From NCBI RefSeq assembly GCF_034702125.1, contig NC_085867.1, positions 46,907,762-46,971,761 of the forward strand: a stretch of DNA of 64,000 nt, given 5' to 3'. Of the stretch, positions 35,666 to 47,374 are shown piece by piece. Origin of the DNA: Engraulis encrasicolus. Its lineage: Eukaryota; Chordata; Actinopteri; Clupeiformes; Engraulidae. Within the stretch, counting starts at the first letter, position 1; every line of letters starts with the position of its first letter. A model generated the notes under the pieces. It did no database searches, was not told the origin of the DNA, and saw only the letters and a list, made by a program, of their open reading frames with translations. Both the position numbers and the translations under genes were made by a program.

Positions 35666-36315
35666 TAGGGCTGCAACGATTGGTTGACTTATCGTGACTT
35701 ATTGACTATAAAAAATTGTTGACAAGAATTTTCATTGTCGACAAATGGTTTCATTTAATTCAACGCTTTTTTACTTACTTTACTAATGCTTTATTATTTT
35801 ATTGAAACCTAAAATTGCCCATAACGTACGAATTGGACGTTGTATTTTGGAGTAAATAACCTACTATCATGATATAAAGCTCATTGTGAGCTGTAAGAAT
35901 TAGTTAACTTCCCTGTGCTACAAGCCGGGAAGGTTTGTCAGAGGTTGGAGCAATTTTTTTTTTCCGTCAGATACTAAAACGCCAACTATTCACTTGTGAG
36001 TGCTGGCCGTCAAGGAGTGCTACTTCACTTTTTCCTGCCAAGCAGGTGCATTTGGGCTCAAGGAAAAATGACACTCTTAGATATGACTAAACTCAATTTC
36101 AGTAGTGACTGTGGTTAAAGTCTTGCCAAAGATTCTAAAGGCACACTGCTGGTATTAAGTTAAAAAGCCTTTAATGAGATGGGCTGACGTCTTTGGAATC
36201 TTTGGCAAGACTTTAACCACAGTCACTACTGAAGTTGAGTTTAGCCACATCTTAAAGTGTTATTTTTTAGTTATTGGTTAGTCGACTATTAAAATAATCG
36301 TTAGTTGCAGCCCCA
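35666..36315. mobile_element. hAT element with TSD CTAATTTG and an internal palindrome
   Basis: TAGGGCTGCAACGATT at the left and the inverse near 36296-36315 are flanked by CTAATTTG (35658-35665 and 36316-36323). Inside, about 36078-36260, two arms containing AGTAGTGACTGTGGTTAAAG and its inverse pair almost perfectly for about 60 bp and enclose 50-60 bp, as if a second small element had inserted. Confidence 0.92.
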
Positions 36316-36534
36316 CTAATTTGCCAAAATTCTGCCATTTTACATTATAAATAAGGACCCAATTACCAAAAAATGGTCTTGTCCTTTAAGGATATCATCA
36401 CTGATAGCAGCACTACATTTATTTAGGTATTTCAACAGCTCCAATACGCTCTGAGCAAAACCAAGGCTTCCTGGGATGTCTGGAGTGCCCCATTTTTGCC
36501 CATCTCTAAAATGTCTGGCCGAACTAGGGATGCA

Positions 36535-36889
36535 AATTATGGAATAATTCATTAATCGTTGGTTGATAACCTTATCGATCGACTTACGATTAATTGATAA
36601 GTGGCGTTTCCCCCCCCCCGAAATCTCCATGTTTCTCGAAACCCCCCACCCCCCCGGTAAATTTAAAAATGTATATTAAAAAGTGAGATAAAATGCTACA
36701 TTTAAATTAATTCCATTTAAATTCTTTAATCCAAGGGTGATTTAAATATTCCCACTATTCACGCACGCTCTTCTCATGCCCATTTCACCTGGGTCTCTTG
36801 TCAGCTGAATTGGCGATTCATTGCGAATAATGTTTTTTAATCGATTAATGCATTGGTCGATTAAAGTCGATTAATCGTTTGCATCCCTG
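36535..36889. mobile_element. hAT MITE with TSD GGCCGAAC
   Basis: The left TAGGGATGCAAATTATGG and right AATCGTTTGCATCCCTG are imperfect inverted ends. GGCCGAAC flanks both (36527-36534 and 36890-36897). The interior holds C runs and ATTAATCG repeats. Confidence 0.92.
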
Positions 36890-37936
36890 GGCCGAACTCT
36901 TCTAGTATGAAATCCCTACCCCAAGCAATGCCTGCATCAAAATTTCATCTAATTTTTCATAATTCACGTCTGAAATGAATTTATGCATCCCCACAGAGTG
37001 TGATCATGTTATCGTTTCATCGTCACAGATCAAGCCATTATAATTGTCAGAAACCAAATAACATTCTGAAAATCAAAAGGTAGATTATTCTAAATAACAA
37101 CGGTATTAGTAGAGCATGAATGTACATGGACTCTATCCTTTAATGACTGGTTGTATAAATATTCATTACCAGGTGTAGACAAAGATTAAGTCAAAATCTT
37201 GATCTTTTTAATGACTGGTTTTCGATGAATATTTCAGTGGCAACCTCAAGAGAGGGAAGCACACCATGGCATGACTGTTTCATGACATGATCCCAAATTA
37301 TGCCATCGTCATAATAAGCAGTTGCAGCTGCTAAAGGGAAAGTGGACGGCAGGCCAATGGGACAGAAGCTTAAGAGGTCGTTTACATGTATATTTCTTGA
37401 AAATGCATTGGTTTCAACCTCTCGTTTAAATACGTAAACTCATTTTTTTTAAATCTCGGTAAATACGTAAATGGGTGAAACAATATTCACATAAAAAAAT
37501 ATCCAAATACGTGTACGTGTTATATCCACATACCAGCACCATATTCGTGATGCATACAAGCAAAGTGAATGAAGCGACGCAGATTCAAGTTCAATGTTCC
37601 ATTCTGACAGCTCAATACCTACAGGTGATGGTGGCCAATAAATGTAATTGAAACGTACTACGTGTTATGGATTTACCACCTGCAGCAACATCTGCTGTTC
37701 ATTTGCATAAAATTAAATTCCTCTAGATGTTTTCATGGTGCCTTGTCTGTCTTTGAAAAATAAGGAGAGCTAGCACCATGCGTCAACTTTTGTTATGGTA
37801 AATAAACAACCTTTTTCACCAGTTACACATTATTTTGGTAGAAGACGAGAAAATCTGTTTGGGTGAAGCCTGCTCCAAATCAACCTTTATGAACCGTCTT
37901 CATCACCACCATCGCTCTGCTCCCATAGGAATGAAT
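36890..37936. other. AAK1 intron, mostly unassigned
   Basis: A segment at 37805-37895 resembles 41245-41332 (for example CACATTATTTTGGT against TACACTATTTTGGT, and GCCTGCTCCAA), a dispersed repeat. Nothing else is recognised. Confidence 0.4.
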
Positions 37937-38196
37937 GGAACACTGAATTCCAATCAGCTGAATATGCTTGCATTCCTCACACCCAATAGTTTACAAGTGG
38001 GTGGGTAAACTAGGTTGCTTTTGTAATGAACACTGAATTCCAATCAGCTGAATATGCTTGCATTCCTCACACCCAATAGTTTACAAGTGGGTGGGTAAAC
38101 TAGGTTGCTTTTGTAATGAACACTGAATTCCTATGCTTGCATTCCTCACACCCAATAGTTAACAAGTTGGTGGGTAAACTAGGTTGCTTTTGTAAT
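37937..38196. repeat. 90-bp minisatellite, 2.7 copies
   Basis: CACTGAATTCCAATCAGCTG starts units at 37941 and 38031; a third unit at 38121 lacks about 14 bp after GAATTC. Copies one and two are almost identical. Confidence 0.92.
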
Positions 38197-38307
38197 GTGA
38201 GTTTTTATTTGATATTTTTCCCCCTTTAATTAATGTCCACATCCCTACAACCTGAACAGCCTCCGTGTCTCCAGGTCCACTGTCTGGGGTGGGTCAGGGG
38301 GTCTTAC

Positions 38308-38415
38308 CTTGGGAGGAGTTTTTGGAGACCAGGACGGGAATGGGATCAAACTCGTCCTCTGTGCCTTTCTCTACACTCAGGGGGGGCTCGAGGCCGGAGA
38401 GAAGGCAAGACGAGT
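38308..38415 (-). CDS. aak1: AAK1 coding exon, DEFDPIPVL segment
   Basis: Acceptor atatcctacag and donor gtaaga bound 108 bp in phase 1-1. The protein contains CLLSGLEPPLSVEKG and then EDEFDPIPVLVSKNSSQ. From recall, human AAK1 has EDEFDPIPVLITKN directly before its [12 protein letters not shown] tail, so both identity and order fit. FDPI resembles adaptor-binding FxDx signals, which is inference. The next exon can be the LIDL exon at 34634 or, in principle, the long exon at 19137; both give Asp at the junction. Extending the frame upstream through the T/C-rich intron gives a spurious longer ORF. Confidence 0.94.
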
Positions 38416-38424
38416 CTGTAGGAT

Positions 38425-38700
38425 ATGGGGGGGTCGGAGGGTAGGAGTAATGGTGGTGAGAGGGTGGTGGTGGTGGTTGGAGTGATGGGAGGGTGGGTAT
38501 GGGGAATGGTGGAGGAGGATAGATGATTGAGGTTTCGGGGTTTTGGAATATATTGGGGGATGTGGTTGCGTGGGATTTAGGATGGTCCACGCAGAGATGA
38601 GGGACAGGACAAGATGTGAAGAGAAACGAGAAACGGGAAGATGAAGAAAGGACATGCCGATGAGTAGCGAGGGAGAGACGCAGGCAGAATGGAGAGAAAA
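38425..38700. repeat. G/A-rich low-complexity tract abutting an AAK1 acceptor
   Basis: GGTGG, GGGAGGGTGGG and AGAAAAAG-type sequence predominates on the plus strand. On the AAK1 sense strand this is pyrimidine-rich and ends about ten bases from the acceptor. Confidence 0.75.
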
Positions 38701-39113
38701 AAAAAGAAAAAGAAAAGAAAAAACGGTAGATGGAGACACAGGTGGATGGCATGAGTGCATGCAAGCAGCGGAGGAGGGGAGAAAAGAGTAACAGAACGAT
38801 TACAAAATGAAGAGAGAATGCAAAGCTGGAAGACCTAGGACCTAGAATGCAAAGCTGGAAGACGGTCCCAGACAGAGGCCTAGGCAGACTAGACTTCCGC
38901 AAGCTGAGAGACCCAAAAAAAAACAACAAAAAAAACCCCTACAGAAATGAAAAGCAGATTCTCCCAAAAATGCGAGTCAGGGGAATGAATGAATGTGCTG
39001 AGTCGGCTCAGAGTCCCATGAGGCAAATATAGCTGACAAATGCTCTCACTACTGAGGAACTGGCCATTTCACGCTGTTTGTCTGGACATTAAATACATGT
39101 GTATGTGCGTACG

Positions 39114-39595
39114 CAGTGCTTGAAGTGGAAAAAAAGAGGTGCAGGAACCCTAATCGTCTAAAAATACCATACAGAAAGAAGTGCAGGAACCCTAATCGTC
39201 TAAAAATACCATACAAAAAGATGTGCAGGAACCCTAATCGTCTAAAAATACCATACAAAAAGAAGTGCAGGAACCCTAATCGTCTAAAAATACCATACAA
39301 AAAGAAGTGCAGGAACCCTAATCGTCTAAAAATACCATACAAAAAGAAGTGCAGGAACCCTAATCGTCTAAAAATACCATACAAAAAGAAGGGCAGGAAC
39401 CCTAATCGTCTAAAAATACCATACAAAAAGAAGTGCAGGAACCCTAATCGTCTAAAAATACCATACAAAAAGATGTGCAGGAACCCTAATCGTCTAAAAA
39501 TACCATACAAAAAGATGTGCAGGAACCCTGATTTTCTGAGAGTCTCATCAGTACCAGTCAGTACATGTCACGTCTTTGTATGCCTTCAAGCACTG
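39114..39595. mobile_element. hAT-like MITE (CAGTGCTTGAAG ends) with an expanded core
   Basis: CAGTGCTTGAAG at 39114 is the inverse of CTTCAAGCACTG at 39584-39595. The flanking 8-mers TGCGTACG and TGTGTATG agree at six of eight positions. Most of the element is the 42-bp minisatellite. Confidence 0.75.
39139..39528. repeat. 42-bp minisatellite, about nine copies
   Basis: Unit GTGCAGGAACCCTAATCGTC plus TAAAAATACCATACAAAAAG plus two bases. Because 42 is a multiple of three, both strands stay open. The plus strand gives a repeated CRNPNRLKIPYKK peptide and the minus strand a YGIFRRLGFLHFFL repeat. There is no sign that either is translated. Confidence 0.95.
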
Positions 39596-39807
39596 TGTGT
39601 ATGTATGTGATTTCTCCTCTAAAGGTGAAAGCGGCCAGCTTAATTTAACAGCATTTTCTATATTTGAGCTAATGCAAATGAAGAACAAGTACAACACTGG
39701 ATAGAAAAAAACGACAGAAAAACAGAACACGCACCATTGTGCATTCTGTTGAAATGACTTACCAAGATCATTTGCAGCTTGTCTCTGCAAACATCTGTAT
39801 GCCTGTT

Positions 39808-39933
<126 letters not shown>

Positions 39934-40138
39934 CGAGTGCATGGGCCAGTACCTGATATGGGCTGAGAGGGCCCTCCGGAGACCGGGTCGAATTGATCAA
40001 GACAGGAGGCGGAGTCAGTGGGAAGGGCACTGCCCAACAGTGAGTTCTCACCAATCAGAGAATCTGTGGGAGGGAATAGAACACTCCAGAGTGAATTGAC
40101 CTGCCTGTAGTTCTAAAAGCCATAACAGAGCAGTTTCA

Positions 40139-40369
40139 GGTGCCGTTTCCACGTAGCAGGATATTTTTAAATGTGGATATTTTTTCTCCTGTTTAAGTGG
40201 AAACGCAACATGTGGATAAAAATAAAAACTCCATTGTAACAGGTGCGGTTTAGCCCCCTAATATGTGGGTTTTAAAACTCTGCTTACGTGGAAACGGAAG
40301 GCCAAAACCAATGTTAACAGGAGAGAACAAAACATGTTTAAAAGTATCTCACTACGTAGAAACAGCTTC
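40139..40369. mobile_element. Harbinger-like MITE, second copy
   Basis: It begins GGTGCCGTTTCCACGTAGC and ends CTACGTAGAAACAGCTTC, flanked by TCA on each side. It matches the family at 11703-11961, including GTGGATATTTTTT.TCCTG. Confidence 0.8.
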
Positions 40370-41116
40370 TCAAATTCAACAATTTCGGCTGTCCCTGCAC
40401 ACTGGAGGTTCATTGACATGACACAAACATCCCATAGCAGACTGTAGAATCAAATATGGCTTTATCAAGCGGCTCTGCAAAAAACAGACTTTCAATCCTA
40501 ATCAACATGTAGCGCCAGCAGAGTTCACCTGCAGTGTGTGAAGTTGGAAGGCTTGGAATTGAACGTTGGCAGAGCAATGTTTGTCTGAACCGATACAAAA
40601 AAGGCTCTCATGCATCACAGAGGCCACAGGCCCTCCTGACAGAATTAGGCATTGCAATCTGTTGTATACATGGGTTCGCAGTGTTTGAAAACACAATGTT
40701 GTGAGGAGGGGCAAGACACTGGCAGACAACCACGTGAGCAAATTTTTTGACCGACAGCGGTTTCAAACAATCAGAGGTTGAGTTGTGCGCAGCCAGGGGA
40801 AAACAAAAATTTAGAACCCATCTATATGGACATTCATTAAATGCCAGTTCACATTCCACTGAGCAGTTGAATCCCTTTTGATAGAGCTTGGGAAATGGGA
40901 CGAGAGTATCCTGCCAGTTTGAATACCATATTGTGAGGCCAGTTTACATCTCAACACTGAGCCCTATTGCGTCTGTCTGTGCACTTAAAACGAGTGTTGT
41001 TAAAGAATGAGCTGATAGAGCTGCTTCATAATTTGCCAGATTATCAGGTTCAGACGATATTATATCCAATAGTGCTCAGGACATTATGTTTCCAGTTTGT
41101 TTCTTCCAAACCTGAA
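40370..41116. other. AAK1 intron, nothing recognised
   Basis: Short chance ORFs only. Confidence 0.4.
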
Positions 41117-41247
41117 AAATGAGAAAATGTCGCACCATGCATAGGTTTCTTTATTACACAGACGCGTTTCGGCGTTCTGCCTTCCTCAGCGCCGAAACGC
41201 TTCTGTGTAATAAAGAAACCTATGCATGGTGCGACCTTTTCTCATTT
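41117..41247. repeat. Palindromic repeat with TTTCGGCG centre
   Basis: AAATGAGAAAATGTCGCACC is mirrored by the right end, and pairing continues through ATGCATAGGTTTCTTTATTACACAGA on each arm. The loop is about 20 bases. A diverged half-copy lies at 3897-3975. Confidence 0.88.
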
Positions 41248-41756
41248 ATCAATTTTACACTATTTTGGTCAGCACCCTTAAAAGAAGAGAAAAACTGTTG
41301 GGTGACGCCTGCTCCAACCTTTATGAAATTTCTTCCAAACATCCAATGCTGAAGAGTAAGGTAAGATGTCAGATGTTCTTACTATCCAACTACAGTTCAC
41401 CACCGCCGATACTTCGCCAGTTTATAATGGACGAAGGACCAGTGACTATGTATGCTTGAGTTTATAATGGTGTTTTACGCACTGTGCTCCTAAGAGTGTG
41501 CAAGGACTTCAAGACAATGAGATTTCAAAAACACACTTTTCTGATGTATTTTTTATACACTGTGCGTGAGATTACTAATGATTGTAAGGATTTTGTTCAG
41601 AGGATGAACTGGGACACAAGTACATGAATATTAGAAGGGGATATGAAGAACTGTAGATGGGTAAAGGCCTGTGAAAAAAATGCATCTGCACATTGCTTAT
41701 GGCACTTTGTCATTCTGTGGAGTAGTAATCATCAGTATCTTCTGCATAATGCAACA

Positions 41757-41961
41757 ATGACTACATTTACACGAGACATTTAATTCAGAATGAACTCCAT
41801 TTCATTCCAAATAATTAAATTAAATAATTAATTCCGCTTTGAAAATGTCATGTAAACATGACTGAATTCGGAATTAAATGAAAGATCAAAGTAAACTCGA
41901 CTGAACTATTTCATTTTGAATAATTAATTTGGTATTAAACACCTCATGTAGATGTGGCCAT
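41757..41961. mobile_element. Probable MITE with TTTAATTC/GGTATTAAA arms
   Basis: The left CTACATTTACACGAGACATT pairs imperfectly with the right GTGTTTAAT inverse (CATGTAGATGTGG). The interior holds several AATTAAAT repeats of both orientations. Boundaries are approximate. Confidence 0.5.
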
Positions 41962-43080
41962 TATGTATGGCACAAAGAAACTTCAGGGGGTCATTAAGAA
42001 CCATGTGTGCCAAAGATCTATGCAATGTTCAATCTGTATGTTGCTATGCTAGTCTACCGTGTAAGTCATCAAAAATGTATATTAATGCAATATTAATGCA
42101 ATACCACTGATGGGAGAGAACTACATGAGTCGAAGTATGGAAAAATGTTTTCTTGCAATTCATAGCTCTACTTTTTCCATCTTTCCCCTGCCTGAAGCCT
42201 TTCAAAACTCTGCTAGAAAGAAGAGAATGTTTCTTGCAAAATGTATGAAATTTATGATTCTAACCACCCACTGTCAAGTAAGTAGAAAATAAAATAGCAA
42301 CGGTAATACACATAATGCACATTGCAAGACACGCATACACACACAAAGACATTAAGACATTAACCTCTCCTTCATTTTCATTTCTGAACTACCTACAGTC
42401 CCTCAGTGTATACAAATAGGCACCTGCTATGCCCGTGTTACTGCAATGAATTACACACCATGTACTAACATTTTCTTCATGTCCTGGGTCTTGTACAGGT
42501 GGCCTACCGTAGCCGTCACTGATTAAATCAGACTTCTTAGCCAGGTTGTTTTTGTTCCCTATCTGAATGCACATAAACAACTTGACACCTTAATCCCCCC
42601 CCCCCCAGGGAATCAATAAAGTAACTTTACTTCAATTAGGTTTAACTTTCTGCAAACCAACCACAGGCTGGAGATTACTCATAGGTCACCAATGAATGAA
42701 AAATGACAACAAAAGAACTCCCACAGTGTGCAGTTTTTGTCTGACTGACTTTTAATTAGTTTTAACAACACACCTGAAAGGATTTTTTTTTCTTTGCTTC
42801 ACTTTGACCCTATTTGCTTACCCTTACTCTTCTTCGCTTGCCTCATAGGAATGAATGGCAAATTTTCCTTCAACAATTCACTTGTATACATCCCTGCCAT
42901 TATTCACTAGCTCCGCAAGTACATGCTGTACATATTACATGTTGGTAGACAGTAATGTAAAAAAAAGAGAATTGCAATTATTATATTTTAAATATAAATA
43001 TTATTATAAAGGTGTTACCAAAACTGCTTATCCCACAACTGCGCTTTCATTACCTCACATTCTTACCCCAGTCTCTCTCC
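41962..43080. other. AAK1 intron, nothing recognised
   Basis: Apart from a C run at about 42596-42606, no repeat boundary or exon is seen. Human AAK1 has additional tail sequence that would map between the 43165 and 38415 exons; no equivalent was found here. Confidence 0.35.
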
Positions 43081-43164
43081 CTCTCTCAAACATACACACA
43101 CACACACACAAACAGACAGACAGCATGGACACGGAACATCTCTTCTCTTTCAGACAAAGCTTAC

Positions 43165-43233
43165 CGGTGTCCACCTGCTGCGAGCCCTGAGGGACCAGAC
43201 CTGGGAGGAGAGAGTCACACACCTCAGGATCCA
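43165..43233 (-). CDS. aak1: AAK1 coding exon, SLLPGLVPQ segment
   Basis: Acceptor gcagcagcag and donor gtaagc bound 69 bp, phase 1-1, encoding DPEVCDSLLPGLVPQGSQQ and VDT. Human AAK1 from recall has ..ADVAVESLIPGLEPPVPQ.. right after its DPFGS segment, which fits both content and order. The junction with the 49485 donor is GTG (Val) and with the next exon GAC (Asp). Several in-register CAG triplets at the acceptor leave its exact position uncertain by three or six bases. A 430-bp GA tract on plus (CT on the sense strand) reaches almost to the acceptor. Confidence 0.88.
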
Positions 43234-43243
43234 CTGCTGCTGC

Positions 43244-43272
43244 GGCTGGGAGAGAGAGGGGGGGGGGAGAGA

Positions 43273-43317
<45 letters not shown>

Positions 43318-43391
43318 GGGGAGGGAGAGAGAGAGAGGGGGGGGGGGGGGGGGGGGGAGAGAGAGAGGGGAGAGAGAGAGAGGGAGAGGGG

Positions 43392-43427
<36 letters not shown>

Positions 43428-43429
43428 AG

Positions 43430-43492
<63 letters not shown>

Positions 43493-43576
43493 GGGGAGGG
43501 AGAGAGAGAGAGAGAGAGACAGAGAGGGGGAGGGAGAGAGAGAGAGAGAAAGGGAGAAAGAAAGAAAGACCGAAAG

Positions 43577-43608
<32 letters not shown>

Positions 43609-43622
43609 TGAGAGTGAGAGAG

Positions 43623-43678
<56 letters not shown>
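43244..43678. repeat. Long GA/G-rich tract directly upstream of an AAK1 acceptor
   Basis: Almost uninterrupted purine on plus: (GA)n blocks, a G run of about 20 near 43340-43358, and GAAA units near 43550-43600. On the AAK1 sense strand it is about 430 nt of polypyrimidine ending about 11 nt from the exon. Confidence 0.95.
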
Positions 43679-43772
43679 GGGGTTAATAAAGGTCAATGAG
43701 GGAATGACCAAAGAATGGGCAGAGATAGGGGAGATGGAGATTGTCAAACAGTGAGAGTGAGAGACTCTACAT

Positions 43773-45242
43773 CAGGGGTGGCCAACCAGTCGGAAACCAA
43801 GAGCCACATTTTGTAATGTGTCACAGCAAAGAGCCACATCGGCACACAAACATCACGCGGGCATATAAACATGCGCACACCCATCAAAATGGGCATCACC
43901 CATCCTACTTGCACCACAGACCAGCAACAACATACACACAGCAACAACATACACAACAACACGGGCATGAACATCAACCACCTCTTCCTTTCACACGCAC
44001 GCACGCACGCACGCACACACACACAAGTGTCAGATTGATGTTACACACCAACTTAATGGTGTGACTAAAAGACAAATCCTGAATATAAGATGACCCCCCC
44101 CCCCCCTTTTTTAACTTCTTCAATTTCTGGGGGAAAAAGCTTTTTTCAGGATAAAAAAATGTGTTTGACATAAGAAGACAAGGGTACACTGGTCAAAATT
44201 CTGTTCATAAATTGTTTCACATTTTAATAAAACATGTTTCACAGCATAATTTCCATGAGCACTCTTTATAACAGCACAAAGATAGTAACGCGGCACAAAG
44301 ATTCTCCGCCTCTCTTCATTCGGGGGTTAGACGCACACAGGCACTGCTTTCTTGCGCACAGATGACCATTGGAAGTCTGGCGACGACACCATCCAAAACT
44401 TAACAAGGTGGTTCGGCAAATCACCGTTCATTTTCCATAATGTTTCAGTGGATGCTGACAAGGGGCCAGGGGAAAAAACAAAGTTTTCCTTTTGAAACTA
44501 AACTGAGCGCGGAGAAGCGACAAGTTGAGTCGATCGGTTTCCCACCTTCACACTGTCTGCCCGCGCCGCTTTGACAATGGCTGAGACTACGGCAGACATT
44601 CATAGCGAAAACCAGGATAAAACATTATTTTTGGCGCTTCTTTGTCTATAGCCCGCAAAAACATTCGGGCCAATTAGCCATGTGCACTCCTTCTAACAGA
44701 GTGCAGAGATGACTACGCAGCACAGAGATTCTCGGCGCATCTCTGCTCCAGACAGACGCCTCTCTCTTGAGCAGATTATCATTTGCACATTTATTACCGC
44801 CATGTCCGAGCGATAGAATCTACAAATATGGACAGTACATTTTCTTGACCTTATTGAGAGTTGTATTGCCTTGGGGAGTGATGGCCAAATCTTTCAGGTT
44901 AAAACATTTTTGCCGCTATTTTGTCCTGTACTTTTTAAATCCTTGTACTTTTTAAAGCGCTATTTTTAGAACATAGGCTTAAATCACGTCTTGTATTTGG
45001 GCCAATGCAGTAACAAATGTCACACACCAACGTGATCATTCAGGGCACATTTAGACTAGGCCTACTACAGTACCAAGACCACAAGGCACTTATTTGTCAC
45101 AGTTCTAATCACTTTTGTGTGCGCAATTCCAATGCATTTTGCCTATGGGTCATAAACACAAACTTGGACATGAACGCAAGAGCCGCAGGGCACCAGGCAA
45201 AGAGCCGCATGCTGCTCGAGAGCTGCGGGTTAGCCACCTATA
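43773..45242. mobile_element. hAT-like element, 1.47 kb, TSD CTCTACA(T/C)
   Basis: CAGGGGTGGCCAACCAGTC at the left and GGGTTAGCCACCTATA at the right are imperfect inverted ends. CTCTACAT and CTCTACAC flank the element. GAGCCACA/GAGCCGCA repeats lie near both ends. Two subterminal blocks at about 44280 and 44705 resemble each other (GC.GCACA.AGATTCTC). No transposase was recognised. Confidence 0.78.
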
Positions 45243-45252
45243 CTCTACACAA

Positions 45253-45420
45253 ACAAACCTGCAGAGATGAAGAGAAAAGGGAGGGGGAGAGAGAAACAGG
45301 TGAACAAAAAAGAAAAATGAGAAAGAAAGAGAAAAGCAGAAAGAGTGAGAGAGAAAGTGAGAGAGAGAGAGAGAGAGAAAGCGAGCGAGAGAGAGACAGA
45401 CAGAGACAAAAAGATAGGGT
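45253..45420. repeat. GA-rich low-complexity tract
   Basis: A purine-rich stretch of GAGA, GAAA and GACA units just after the hAT-like element. Confidence 0.85.
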
Positions 45421-45758
45421 GTAGACGTCACACATTAGACTGGGGAAAAACATCTGGCCCGCAAAAAAATTGTAAACATTCTTCCGATACCACTGCAAAC
45501 GGGGCCTGTGATTTGGGGACTTGAACGTGTTTTAAGTGAGCTGAGCGGCAGTCTGAGGCCGATACCGCAGAGATTTACAGTGTTTCTAATGGCAGCAGAG
45601 AGTAGAGCTGCTGACGACAGGCGAAGGCAGTTGACGAGGCTCAGTCTCCATATCGACGACACAGCAGGGCGCTGCATCTTTTTTTTGATACCGTAGAAGC
45701 AAAGGGCCCTTTAATGAATGCAAATAGGCCTATTTCCTAATGCGGCATAATGACAGCC

Positions 45759-45871
<113 letters not shown>

Positions 45872-46008
45872 TGTAGAAATAAATAAATGGGAGATGATGA
45901 AGCACTAAAATAAGACAGACATGAGCCAGGCTTCATGAGAAGAACACACGCTGGCAAAAACACTTGAGTCTGCTGGAACATCATGACCAAGGACAGATAG
46001 ATATATAG

Positions 46009-46362
46009 CAGTGTATCTCAACAGGGGTGCTGGGGCACCCTGGGTTGCCACGGGCCCCCCTCAGGGGTGCCGCGGAAACGTGGCTGATAAGTAAATTATG
46101 TAATATAATACATATTCGTATAAATCGATAATGTAATGCTAGTCAATGGAATCTGCCATTTATGCACAATAAAGTAAATATAGGTCGCCCCAGTCAGCTG
46201 CAACTTCGAACGTAGGTCGTGTGACGTCTCCAAATGTGTTACTTTTCTAAGCCTTTGTAGTATCGGATGCGATGCCATGTTACGGCTTATTGGTGTGGGA
46301 TGCCTTGACATTTTTCATGAACTGAAAGGATGCCTCGCCTAAAAAAAGGTTGAGAAACACTG
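46009..46362. mobile_element. hAT-like MITE (CAGTGTATCTCAAC ends)
   Basis: CAGTGTATCTCAAC and GTTGAGAAACACTG are near-inverse ends. The 11-bp string TAGATATATAG lies on both sides (45998-46008 and 46363-46373), longer than the usual 8 bp. Confidence 0.8.
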
Positions 46363-46374
46363 TAGATATATAGG

Positions 46375-46795
46375 AGGGTTTACTGACGTCATAACACCGT
46401 AGTAAGAAATGATGGCGAGGGGAGTACGGAATTTTTTTTCTTCTTCTACGGTCAGTATTGGAAGCATGCAATGCCACTTCCGCGATGGTCGGAGTGTGGA
46501 ACAGGTCATAGGACAGCGTGAATGTTTGTCAGCTGTCCTTAATTACCCCCAGCAATTACTGCTGACCAACAGCTGCAGTTAATTTGGCCACACACTGAAT
46601 ACTGACAACCAGATATCCTCTTTCGGATTTTGCGGAGTACGGAAATGTTTGTCGCACCCACTGACCATGCGTCTGACCATGAGTTAATTTTCCATCCACT
46701 CGTGTCCTCAATCCTCGCCCCCGTACTACACCTTTGGCCAATGCATTTACCCCCGAGAGATTGTTCTTCTGTGTGTACCTTCTTTGATCATGACC
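46375..46795. repeat. Dispersed repeat, copy 2
   Basis: This matches 7893-8335 over most of its length with indels, sharing for example GATGGCGAGGGGAGTACGGA and GAGAGATTGTTCTTCT. It stops where the 8331 promoter-like block starts in copy 1, so that block is not part of this copy. Confidence 0.8.
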
Positions 46796-46838
46796 TAAAA
46801 CCTGGTACTAATCAATAATGCATAGGGCATAGAAATAA

Positions 46839-46999
<161 letters not shown>

Positions 47000-47057
47000 C
47001 TATTCATTGACCCCTAGTGTATGTGGCGGCTTTGGTCAGTTTTAGTGACGGTTGGTC

Positions 47058-47374
47058 CAGTGGTTCTTAACCTTTTTTTCTTAAGGCACCTCCTTACCTG
47101 TGCCAAAGACAAGCCACGCACCCCCCCAACCCAAACTTCTACACGTGTATACGCACAGAAAAAGGATTGACGTGATTAATTACAATGATTCTTACTTGAG
47201 ACACTAATCAATCACTAATCTTAATGCATTTACATGGGGACCAAAACATGTTTTCATTTGGTTTTGATTTGGCCTACTTATAATGTTCGCAAGCGCAAAT
47301 AAAATTCTGTGCAACACCTGAAATCTCTGGCGCACACCCAAGGGGGTGCCCGCACCCCAGGTTAAGAACCGCTG
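47058..47374. mobile_element. hAT-like MITE (CAGTGGTTCTTAACCT ends)
   Basis: CAGTGGTTCTTAACCT and AGGTTAAGAACCGCTG are near-perfect inverted ends. The flanks GGTTGGTC and GCCTTGCC match only partly. Confidence 0.8.

Noticed and set aside
38294..38929. 211-codon minus-strand ORF covering an AAK1 exon
   Set aside because: Only 38308-38415 is exon. The rest is pyrimidine-rich intron with a clear acceptor at the exon border.
37937..39528. CRISPR array
   Set aside because: The regular repeats here are contiguous minisatellites without unique spacers, in a vertebrate-type genome.
39116..39610. 164-codon basic repeat protein
   Set aside because: It is a 42-bp minisatellite open in several frames on both strands, inside a MITE; there is no promoter or splice context.
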